Source: Pseudomonadota bacterium (GTDB taxonomy: Bacteria > Myxococcota_A > Polyangia > Polyangiales > Polyangiaceae). From it: a stretch of DNA of 14,961 nt. Positions 1 to 7,791 of the stretch are shown here, piece by piece. The stretch covers positions 1 to 14,961 of the forward strand of contig JAEZYZ010000248.1 of NCBI GenBank assembly GCA_023418705.1, written 5' to 3'. Numbering within the stretch: position 1 is the first letter of the stretch; each line of letters starts with the position of its first letter. The notes beneath the pieces were generated by a model. The model saw only the letters and a list, made by a program, of their open reading frames with translations, searched no databases and was not told where the DNA came from. Made by a program: the position numbers and the translations under genes.

Positions 1-207
1 CGGGCGAGCGGCCGCGCCCCGGCGCCGGCCCGCGGCGAGACCAACGGCCATGCGCCGGGGCGCGCTCGTGCCGCGGCGACCACGCAGGGGGCTCCACCGA
101 AGGCGCGTTCGGCGGCCGCCGTTCGCCTCCGGACGCAGGGGCGTGCTCCAGCAAAGGCCGCGTCGCGCGCGGAGGCCCACGCCAAGCCCCTGACCAGCAA
201 TCGATTT
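1..207 (+). other. Open reading frame continuing upstream of the prenyl synthase (possible N-terminal extension)
   Basis: The frame of the prenyl synthase is open from base 1 to the TTG at 208, with no stop and no ATG, GTG or TTG. It would encode about 69 residues rich in Ala, Arg, Pro, Gly and Lys, which looks like a disordered linker, not a folded domain. A second frame is open from base 2 until a TGA at 191-193 and is Arg/Pro-rich. Third-position GC is about equally high in both frames, so composition does not choose between them. The stretch is either a linker in a longer protein that starts outside the window, or the tail of an upstream gene plus leader. No promoter or ribosome site was recognised. 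Confidence 0.4.
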
Positions 208-1230
208 TTGCCGCTCCTCCAGACCGTCAAGCGGGAGGTGGACACTCGCTTGCTGGGTCTGCTCGACGCCAAGCTCGACGACGCCGAGACGCTGGGACGG
301 GACGTCGCGCACCTGGTCGCGGCCCTGCGTGATCTGTGCACCCGGGGCGGCAAGCGGCTGCGCGCCGGCCTGGTGGTCGCGGGCTTTCGGGCCGCCGACG
401 CCGGAGCACCGCTGGAGCCCGCGCTGGACGCCGCGGTCGCGGTCGAGCTCTTGCAGGCCTACTTCCTGATCCACGACGACTGGATCGATGACGACGACGT
501 GCGCCGGGGCGGGCCGAGCGTGCACGCGATGCTCGCCGAGCGCCTCGGCTCGCAGAAGCGCGGCAACGCGTCGGCCATCCTGGCCGGCGACTATGCCTCG
601 GCGCTCGCGCTCGAGGTGCTCTCGCGGGTCGAGTCCAAGGCAGCGCGAACCGATCGGCTGCTCGCCGCGTTTTCGCAGATGCAGACCGACGCCATCTTGG
701 GCCAGCAGCTCGACCTCTCCGGAAACGGCGGGGACACCGAGCTCGCCTACAAGCTCAAGACGGGAAGCTACACCGTCAGCGGTCCCCTCCGTTTGGGGGC
801 GCTGCTGGGGGGCGCTCCGCCCGACGCGCTGCAGGCGCTGGAGCGCTACGCCATCCCCACCGGCATCGCGTTCCAGCTGCGGGACGACCTGCTCGATCTG
901 TTCGGCAATCCGCGGAAGACCGGGCGGCCCCGCGGCAGCGACCTGCGCGCGGGCAAACAGACGCCGCTGCTCGCGGCCGCGCTCGATCGGCTCGGCCCTC
1001 GGCAGCGCAAGCCGATCGTCGCGGTGCTCGGCAAGCGCAAGGCGAGCGAGCTCGCGGTGCAAAAGGCCATCTCGGCGATCGCCGAGAGCGGCGCTCCGGA
1101 GGCGATGGAGGCGCGCATCACCGCCCTCGCGCGCGAGGCGCTGTCGGCGCTCGAGGCCGCGCAAATCACCCAAGAAGGTGATGAGCTCCTGCGAGGCGCC
1201 GTCTCTTCTCTGACCGAGCGGCGCGGGTGA
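208..1230 (+). CDS. Short-chain polyprenyl diphosphate synthase (FPP/GGPP synthase family)
   Basis: Trans-isoprenyl diphosphate synthase that condenses IPP with an allylic diphosphate in the cytoplasm. Numbered from the TTG at 208 (340 residues), it has GGKR (47-50), a first Asp-rich motif DDWID (90-94) followed by DDDVRRGGPSVH, KLKTGSYT (182-189), a second Asp-rich motif DDLLD (226-230) and GKQTP (249-253). All catalytic motifs are intact. The first Asp-rich motif lacks the two-residue insert of E. coli IspA. Tyr85 and Phe86 occupy the -5 and -4 positions, where aromatic residues limit chain length in eukaryotic FPP synthases, so a C15 product is the best guess. The start is doubtful: TTG 208 has no visible Shine-Dalgarno and the frame is open to the left edge. 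The stop lies 4 bases before mevalonate kinase, consistent with one operon supplying its own substrate. Confidence 0.93.
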   Translation: MPLLQTVKREVDTRLLGLLDAKLDDAETLGRDVAHLVAALRDLCTRGGKRLRAGLVVAGFRAADAGAPLEPALDAAVAVELLQAYFLIHDDWIDDDDVRRGGPSVHAMLAERLGSQKRGNASAILAGDYASALALEVLSRVESKAARTDRLLAAFSQMQTDAILGQQLDLSGNGGDTELAYKLKTGSYTVSGPLRLGALLGGAPPDALQALERYAIPTGIAFQLRDDLLDLFGNPRKTGRPRGSDLRAGKQTPLLAAALDRLGPRQRKPIVAVLGKRKASELAVQKAISAIAESGAPEAMEARITALAREALSALEAAQITQEGDELLRGAVSSLTERRG

Positions 1231-1234
1231 GGGC

Positions 1235-2134
1235 GTGGCGCGGGCGGGCGGCAAAATCATCCTGCTGGGCGAGCACGCGGTCGTCTACGGCGTGCCGGCG
1301 ATCGCCGCCGGGATCGCCCGCGGCGCCGAGGCCGAGGCGAGCGCCGCCCCGCGCGCCGTGCTCGAAATCGAGCGGCTTGGTCAGTTTCGGAGCGGAGAGC
1401 CGCACGACACCGCTCGGGCGTTCAGCGCGCTGCTCGCGGCGCTCTCGGCTCCACCCTGCGCCGTCCGCGCGCGGCTCGAGCTCCCCCCGGGCTGCGGCCT
1501 CGGGGGCTCGGCCGCGCTCGGCGTCGCGATCGCGCGCGCCGTGCTCGACCACCTCGGCACCCCTCACGAGGCGGAGGACACCCGGGTGCTGAAGGCCACC
1601 GAAGCCTGGGAGACCGTGTTTCACGGCAACCCCTCCGGCATCGACGCGGCGGCGGCGGCCCGCGGCGGCTGCATCCAGTTTCGCCGCGGTCACCCGCCCG
1701 AGCCGCTGCCGGTGAAGGTCGCCCTCACCGTCGCCATTTGCCTGGCCGGCCCCGCGTCGAGCACGCGCGAGATGGTGGCGGGCGTGGCCCGCCTGCGTGA
1801 GCGGCGACCGCAGGTCGTCGACAAGGCCTTGGAAGGCATCCACGCGCTGGTAAAAAACGCCCGGCTCGCGATCGGGGCCGGCGACTTGCCGGCGCTCGGG
1901 CGCTTGCTCGATCTGAACCAGATGCTGCTCTCGGGGCTGTTCGTGTCCACCGAGAGCATCGAGCGCTGCTGCTCGCTCGCGCGCGACGCGGGCGCGCTCG
2001 GAGCGAAGCTCACCGGCGCCGGCGGCGGTGGGGCGGTGCTGGCGCTGATCGACGGCGACGCCACGCCCGTGCTCGACGCCTGGCACGCGGCGGGCTTCGA
2101 GGCGTTCGAGACCCGGGTCGCCGCGACCCCCTAG
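1235..2134 (+). CDS. mvk: Mevalonate kinase (GHMP kinase family)
   Basis: Phosphorylates mevalonate to 5-phosphomevalonate with ATP. The 299-residue protein has the three GHMP motifs. Motif 1 is GKIILLGEHAVVYG (6-19). Motif 2 is PPGCGLGGSAAL (84-95); the first Ser of the usual GLGSS is Gly, but the second Ser (92), the one that aligns with the Mg/ATP-binding Ser of human mevalonate kinase, is kept. Motif 3 is KLTGAGGGGAVLAL (258-271). HGNPSGID (130-137) supplies the catalytic Asp137, with Glu126 four residues before its His, as in animal mevalonate kinases. This motif separates it from the other GHMP kinase in the operon. GTG 1235 is the only possible start, because an in-frame TGA lies at 1211-1213. 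GAGGG at 1229-1233 is only one base from the GTG, so expression probably depends on coupling to the preceding gene. Confidence 0.95.
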   Translation: MARAGGKIILLGEHAVVYGVPAIAAGIARGAEAEASAAPRAVLEIERLGQFRSGEPHDTARAFSALLAALSAPPCAVRARLELPPGCGLGGSAALGVAIARAVLDHLGTPHEAEDTRVLKATEAWETVFHGNPSGIDAAAAARGGCIQFRRGHPPEPLPVKVALTVAICLAGPASSTREMVAGVARLRERRPQVVDKALEGIHALVKNARLAIGAGDLPALGRLLDLNQMLLSGLFVSTESIERCCSLARDAGALGAKLTGAGGGGAVLALIDGDATPVLDAWHAAGFEAFETRVAATP

Positions 2135-2137
2135 ACG

Positions 2138-3154
2138 ATGACCAGCATGCCCACCCCTGCCCGCTCCGCCAACGCGCTCGCCTGCGCCAACATCGCGCTC
2201 GCCAAGTACTGGGGCAAGCTCGACCGCGCCGACAACCTCCCCGCGGTGCCGAGCTTGTCGTTGACGCTCGAGGCGCTCGGCACCATCACCCGCGTCGAGT
2301 TCGACGCCGCGATCGGAAGCGACCAGATCGTGCTCGACGGGACGCCTGCGAGCGGTCGCCCGCGCGAGCGCGTGGTCCGCCTGCTCGATCGCGTACGGGC
2401 GCTCGCGCAGTGCGAGCTGCCGGCAAGGGTCCGCAGCAAGAATCGGTTTCCCACCGCCGCCGGCCTGGCGTCGAGCGCCTCGGGCTTCGCAGCCCTCGCG
2501 CTGGCGGCGAGCCACGCCGCCGGGCTATCGCCGTCGCTCGAGGACGTCAGCGCTCTGGCGCGCTCGGCCTCCGCGTCCGCGGCGCGCTCGGTGTTCGGCG
2601 GCTTCGCAGCGCTGGGCGCGGGCGCCCGCCACGCCGAACGCGTGGCGCCGCCCGACCACTGGGACCTGCGCATGTTGATCTGCGTCACCGAGACCGGTCC
2701 CAAGACGACGGGTTCGACGGAGGGCATGCTGCACACGGCCGCGACCAGCCCCTACTACGCCGCCTGGCTCGAGTCCGCGCCGGGGCTGTACCGTCGGATC
2801 CGCGACGCGGTCGCCGCCCGCGATCTGGAGGCCTTGGGGGCAGCGGTCGAGCAGAGCGCCCTGATGATGCACGCCTCGATGTTGGCGGCGCGTCCGGCGC
2901 TGATGTACTTCGCCCCCGGGACGGTGGCCGTCTACCAAGCGGTGCGCCGGCTGCGGGAGGGCGGGGTGCCGGCGTATTGCACGATGGATGCGGGACCCCA
3001 CGTCAAGGTGCTCACCACCAGCGCACACGCCGCCGCGCTGCTCGAGACCCTGCGGGCGTCGCCGAACGTTTCGCGCGTCATCGTTTCGGCACCTGGCCCC
3101 GATGCGTCGCTAGTCGACGACGCCACGGCCCTGGCCGAGCTCTCCGAAGGATAA
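2138..3154 (+). CDS. mvaD: Diphosphomevalonate decarboxylase
   Basis: ATP-dependent decarboxylation of 5-diphosphomevalonate to IPP. The 338-residue length suits the family. Signatures are ANIALAKYWGK (17-27), VPSLSLTL (37-44), FPTAAGLASSASGFAAL (104-120), SASASAARSVFGGF (143-156) and TMDAGPHVK (282-290). Asp284 fits the catalytic Asp (302 in the yeast enzyme); Ser145, Ser147 and Arg150 fit yeast Ser153, Ser155 and Arg158. The usual GSGSA(C)RS segment reads ASASAARS, so two glycines are alanines. The neighbouring phosphomevalonate kinase supports the classical diphosphate substrate over the archaeal-type monophosphate. The start is ATG 2138, three bases after the mvk stop; ATG 2147 is an equally possible start that would lose only three residues. 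No clear Shine-Dalgarno precedes either. Confidence 0.95.
   Translation: MTSMPTPARSANALACANIALAKYWGKLDRADNLPAVPSLSLTLEALGTITRVEFDAAIGSDQIVLDGTPASGRPRERVVRLLDRVRALAQCELPARVRSKNRFPTAAGLASSASGFAALALAASHAAGLSPSLEDVSALARSASASAARSVFGGFAALGAGARHAERVAPPDHWDLRMLICVTETGPKTTGSTEGMLHTAATSPYYAAWLESAPGLYRRIRDAVAARDLEALGAAVEQSALMMHASMLAARPALMYFAPGTVAVYQAVRRLREGGVPAYCTMDAGPHVKVLTTSAHAAALLETLRASPNVSRVIVSAPGPDASLVDDATALAELSEG
3147..3151 (+). promoter_or_regulatory. Ribosome binding site of phosphomevalonate kinase
   Basis: AAGGA ends six bases before GTG 3158 and overlaps the last codons of mvaD. It fixes the GTG start and suggests translational coupling between the two genes. It is the clearest Shine-Dalgarno in the operon. 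Confidence 0.65.
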
Positions 3155-3157
3155 GCC

Positions 3158-4060
3158 GTGATCGTTCGAGCTCCGGGCAAGCTGGTCCTGTCGGGCGCCT
3201 ACGCCGTCCTGGAAGGCGCCCCGGCCATCGTGGCCGCCGTCGACCGCTACGTGAGCGCGGACGCCGGACGACCGGCGCCCCTCCTCACGCCCGAGGTGCG
3301 CGCAGCCATCGGGGATCGGCCCGCGCCGTTCTTCGACGCGAGCGCGCTGCGCGATGGCGCCCGCAAGCTGGGGCTTGGATCGAGCGCCGCCATCCTGGTC
3401 GCGAGCCTGGGCGCGCTCCGCTCGGCCGAGCGCGGCGCGCTGCCCGATCGGGAGCTGGCCGAGGCCGTGTTCGCGCCCGCGCTCGCGGCGCACGCGCGCG
3501 CGCAGGCCGGCGGCAGCGGCATCGACGTGGCGGCCAGCAGCTTCGGGGGCGTGCTGGTCGCAGCGCGCGTCGACGGCGGCTTGTCGGTGACGCCGGGTGC
3601 CTTGCCCACAGGGCTTCACTTGGAGGTCTGGTGCTCCCCCGAACCTGCATCCACGCCAGCGCTCCTGGCCCAGGTGGCGGCGCTGAAGGCCGCGCACCCG
3701 GGAGCACACGCCCGCTGGCTGCAGGCGCAAGCCGAGGCCGCCGAGGCGGCGCGGGACGCCCTGACGAACGGCTCGGCCGCGGGCTTGATCGACGCCCTGT
3801 GCCGGCAGCACGTCGCGCTGCGTGAGCTCGGGCGGAGCGCGGGCGCCCCGATCGTCACGCCCGCGATGGCCGAGCTGCACGCGCTCGCCGAGCGGCAGCA
3901 GGCGTGCCTGCTGCCTTCCGGCGCCGGTGGCGGGGATGCCTCGATCTTCGCCGGGCTCACGCCTTCGAGCGCTGCGTTCGCCGAGCGGGCGCTTTCGCTG
4001 CACCAGCGTCCGCTTCGTGTCACGCTGGGCGCGCGCGGCGTGCACCAAGAGGACGCCTGA
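3158..4060 (+). CDS. mvaK2: Phosphomevalonate kinase (GHMP kinase family)
   Basis: Phosphorylates 5-phosphomevalonate to the diphosphate used by the preceding decarboxylase. The 300-residue protein has APGKLVLSGAYAVLEG (5-20), GLGSSAAIL (72-80), GSGIDVAAS (119-127) and the phosphomevalonate-kinase form of motif 3, PSGAGGGDASIF (253-264). The GSGIDVA and GAGGGD forms, and the place between the decarboxylase and HMG-CoA reductase, separate it from mevalonate kinase. Ala14 stands where many GHMP kinases have Glu (GEH/GEY). The start is GTG 3158, three bases after the mvaD stop, with a good Shine-Dalgarno AAGGA at 3147-3151, six bases away. The protein ends HQEDA, followed directly by a small hairpin in the gap before HMG-CoA reductase. 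Confidence 0.92.
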   Translation: MIVRAPGKLVLSGAYAVLEGAPAIVAAVDRYVSADAGRPAPLLTPEVRAAIGDRPAPFFDASALRDGARKLGLGSSAAILVASLGALRSAERGALPDRELAEAVFAPALAAHARAQAGGSGIDVAASSFGGVLVAARVDGGLSVTPGALPTGLHLEVWCSPEPASTPALLAQVAALKAAHPGAHARWLQAQAEAAEAARDALTNGSAAGLIDALCRQHVALRELGRSAGAPIVTPAMAELHALAERQQACLLPSGAGGGDASIFAGLTPSSAAFAERALSLHQRPLRVTLGARGVHQEDA

Positions 4061-4075
4061 CCGCGCGAGGCGCGG
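4061..4075 (+). other. Perfect hairpin directly after the phosphomevalonate kinase stop codon
   Basis: CCGCGC, loop GAG, GCGCGG: six G-C pairs on a three-base loop, starting at the base after the TGA. No T-run follows, so it is not a standard intrinsic terminator. It sits in the 45-base gap before HMG-CoA reductase. It could mark a processing or stability element, a weak pause site, or chance in GC-rich DNA. Confidence 0.45.
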
Positions 4076-4105
4076 CGACCCCGCCTGCTCCGAAAAGAGC
4101 TGCCG

Positions 4106-5407
<1,302 letters not shown>

Positions 5408-5515
5408 CGCCCGGCAGCGCGCTGCGGCGACGGGTCCGGATCGGCGATCGCTCGAGGAAGATCGGAAGGTCGGAAGCCGCTGCAAGCGGCCCGAGCGCAG
5501 AGTAAGCTCGGGCGG
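5408..5515 (+). promoter_or_regulatory. hisC leader with direct repeats and tandem hairpins
   Basis: This 108-base gap is the longest one on the + strand between 208 and 7779. It holds a direct repeat TCGGAAG (5462-5468 and 5470-5476), then hairpin A, GCCGCT-GCA-AGCGGC (5476-5490). Immediately after comes hairpin B, CCGAGC (5491-5496) with GCTCGG (5506-5511) around a nine-base loop. Hairpin B ends four bases before ATG 5516 and would cover any ribosome site. There is no T-run after either stem. Possible roles are a boundary between the mevalonate operon and hisC, or control of hisC translation. No -35/-10 pair was recognised. Confidence 0.4.
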
Positions 5516-6607
5516 ATGCCGGACCTTTCGCTATCGGAACTGCTCCGCCCCGAGCTGGCCGAGCTTCGACCGTACGTCCCTGTCCAAGGAGACTACAGCT
5601 TGCGGCTCGACGCCAACGAGGCCCCGCCCCTGCTCGGCGAGGCGGCCCGCGGGCGCCTCGCCGAGCTCGCGGCGGCCACGGCGTGGGAGCGCTACCCGGA
5701 CGCCACCATGGGCGAGCTCCGCCAGGCGATCGCGCGCCGTTCGGCGGTGTCGGCCGACGAAGTGCTCGCCGGCGTCGGCAGCGACGAGGTGATCAGCCTG
5801 CTGCTCACGGTGTTGAGCCGCCCGCGCGGGCGCCTGGCGGCGGCCACGCTGATCACGACGACGCCCACCTTCGTGATGTACCGAATGAGCGCGCGCATCC
5901 GCGGCCTCAACGTGCTCGAGGTGCCGCTCGACGCGAGCTGGGATCTCTCGGTGGCGGCGCTGGAGCGGGCGATCGAGATGAGCCCGCCGAACCTCATCTT
6001 CATCGCCAGCCCGAACAACCCGACGGGCAACGTCATGGACCCGGGCCGGCTCGAGCAGGTGATCGAAGCCGCAGCAGGCGCGCTCGTCGTGATCGACGAG
6101 GCGTACGTCGACTACGCTGATCGCAGCGCGCTCGACCTGTACCGGCGCCACTCGAACGTCGCGCTGCTCAGGACGCTCTCCAAGGTCGGCTTCGCCGCGC
6201 TGCGGATCGGCTGGATGATCGCGCGCCCCGAGCTGGTGCGCGAGGTGGACAAGGCGCGGCTGCCCTACAACCTCGGCAGCGTCACGCAGCGCCTCGGCAC
6301 GGCGGTGCTCGGCGAGCTCGCTCCGGAGGTGCGCGCCCTCACCGAGACCGTGGTGTCCGAGCGCCAGCGGCTGGCCGCGGCGCTCGCAGCCGACGAGCGC
6401 TTCGAGGTGACCCCGAGCCAGGCGAACTTTCTCTGGCTCCGCACCCGCCGCCCGGCGGCGGAGGTGTTCGACGCCCTGGGCAAGCGCGGCATCCTGGTGC
6501 GCAGCTTTCACCCGCGCGGCGGTCGACTGGCGCACCAGGTGCGCATCACCATCGGCACGCCAGAGCAAAACGACGCCGTGTTGGCCGCGCTCCGCGAGGT
6601 GGCTTGA
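5516..6607 (+). CDS. hisC: Histidinol-phosphate aminotransferase (HisC-type, PLP-dependent)
   Basis: Fold-type I aminotransferase of the HisC family, which converts imidazole-acetol phosphate and glutamate to histidinol phosphate and 2-oxoglutarate in histidine synthesis. The 363 residues match the family length. Visible are LDANEAP (31-37), GVGSDEVI (87-94), the PLP-pocket motif SPNNPTGN (165-172), VIDEAYVDY (192-200), the Schiff-base Lys223 in RTLSKVGFAALRIGW (219-233) and the substrate carboxylate region with Arg230; SQANFLWLRT (301-310) and VRITIGTPEQN (342-352) close the protein. No other his gene is in the window. HisC-like enzymes also act on aromatic amino acids or in cobalamin synthesis, so the substrate is not certain. 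ATG 5516 has only a weak GGGCGG before it, inside hairpin B. The stop overlaps the start of the TPR lipoprotein. Confidence 0.85.
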   Translation: MPDLSLSELLRPELAELRPYVPVQGDYSLRLDANEAPPLLGEAARGRLAELAAATAWERYPDATMGELRQAIARRSAVSADEVLAGVGSDEVISLLLTVLSRPRGRLAAATLITTTPTFVMYRMSARIRGLNVLEVPLDASWDLSVAALERAIEMSPPNLIFIASPNNPTGNVMDPGRLEQVIEAAAGALVVIDEAYVDYADRSALDLYRRHSNVALLRTLSKVGFAALRIGWMIARPELVREVDKARLPYNLGSVTQRLGTAVLGELAPEVRALTETVVSERQRLAAALAADERFEVTPSQANFLWLRTRRPAAEVFDALGKRGILVRSFHPRGGRLAHQVRITIGTPEQNDAVLAALREVA

Positions 6608-7779
6608 CGCCCGTGGCCTGCCTTCGGCGAGCTGCCATCGCGCTGGCCTGTCCGATGCTGGCGACGCTGGTGCCAGCGTGCGGCTTGGGGCCCGCGAAGG
6701 TGGCGCGGATCGTCGACGGCAAGCCGATCGCCAGCCGCTACGTTCCTCCCGAAGCGTACGCCGCGTACGCCCGCGGCGCCTACCTGGAGGCGGCGGGCGA
6801 TCCCGAAGCGGCGATCGCGGCGTACGTGGACGCCGTTTCGGCCGATCCAGAGAGCGTGGCGGGTTGGACGCGGCTGGGAGCGCTGCATTGCTCGCTCGGT
6901 CGACACCAGCGTTCCGCGGACGCCTTCGACGCCGCGCAGAGCCTCGACCCCGGCCACGAGCCCCTGTTTCGCGAGCGGGCCCGCTGTGAGGCCGCTCGCG
7001 GACGCCTCGACAGCGCCGAGGATCTCGCCCGCAAAGCAGTGCAGCTCGATCCGGATGCGATCGAGGCTTCCTTGCTGCTCGCGGCCCTCTATGAACAGAA
7101 GGGCGACGTCGAGCTCGCCGCGCGCTGGCTCACGGCCCTGTCCTTGCGCCATCCCGCGTCATCGAGCGCGTGGGGCGCCCTGCTCACCTTCTCGGCACGT
7201 CACGGGCGCGATGCATCGGCCGAGCGTGCCGCTCGCGCGCTCGATCAGCTCAGCCCTCGACAACGCGAGCGGGTGGCGCGCCTGGTGCCCGCGACGGGGC
7301 TGCGCCAGAAGCTCGACCAGGCGCTGCTCGCCTCGGATCTGCAGGCGGCGCGAGAGCTGGCCATCGAAGCGGGCGTCGCGCCGGGCGCGCTGGCGGTCCG
7401 CGCCGCGGCGCTCGGCCGCGCGGACCTGGCCGCGGAGCAGTCCGCCTGGGTCTTGCGCTCGGATCCGGAGAACGGCGACGCCGTCGTCGCCACCTTGGCG
7501 GCCGCGCGCGAGGGCGGCGCCCAAGGGCTCGATGAGCTGCTCGGGGGGATGTGGGGAGACGTGACCCCTCCCGAGGCGCTCGGAGCGCGGCTCTTGGCGG
7601 AGCTGCTCGCCCAGCGCGTCGGAAGGCCGGCGGCCGACGCCTGGCTGTCGGCCTACGGCCCGCTGCCGTCCCCGAAGGACCCGCTCGAGGCGCGCGTGGC
7701 CGCTCACCTGATCCCCCGCAGAAACGCCGCCGAGCAGCGCCCCCTCCCCGCGAGCGCGCCACCGCGCAGCGAGCCGTAG
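6604..7779 (+). CDS. TPR-repeat lipoprotein
   Basis: Predicted exported lipoprotein of about 391 residues, with tetratricopeptide repeats that usually hold protein partners together. The N-terminus has two Arg, a hydrophobic stretch (10-22) and a lipobox VPAC with Cys26; Gly follows the Cys, which does not suggest inner-membrane retention. At least four TPR units can be seen at about 50-83, 84-117, 118-151 and 152-185, each ending in a DP or HP turn and carrying the usual small/aromatic pattern. The rest (190-370) is Ala/Leu/Arg-rich helix and may hold degenerate repeats. The start is TTG 6604, which overlaps the hisC TGA (TTGA), or GTG 6613; GAGGT at 6596-6600 is rather near to the first and far from the second. 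The overlap implies coupling to hisC, but no functional link is apparent. It ends 12 bases before a convergent gene. Confidence 0.8.
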   Translation: MTPVACLRRAAIALACPMLATLVPACGLGPAKVARIVDGKPIASRYVPPEAYAAYARGAYLEAAGDPEAAIAAYVDAVSADPESVAGWTRLGALHCSLGRHQRSADAFDAAQSLDPGHEPLFRERARCEAARGRLDSAEDLARKAVQLDPDAIEASLLLAALYEQKGDVELAARWLTALSLRHPASSSAWGALLTFSARHGRDASAERAARALDQLSPRQRERVARLVPATGLRQKLDQALLASDLQAARELAIEAGVAPGALAVRAAALGRADLAAEQSAWVLRSDPENGDAVVATLAAAREGGAQGLDELLGGMWGDVTPPEALGARLLAELLAQRVGRPAADAWLSAYGPLPSPKDPLEARVAAHLIPRRNAAEQRPLPASAPPRSEP

Positions 7780-7791
7780 CGCTCGCCAAGA

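Noticed and set aside
1166..2515. Minus-strand open frame of 449 codons opposite mevalonate kinase and mvaD
   Set aside because: It is a shadow of two clear + strand enzymes, has a low-complexity composition and no recognisable domain.
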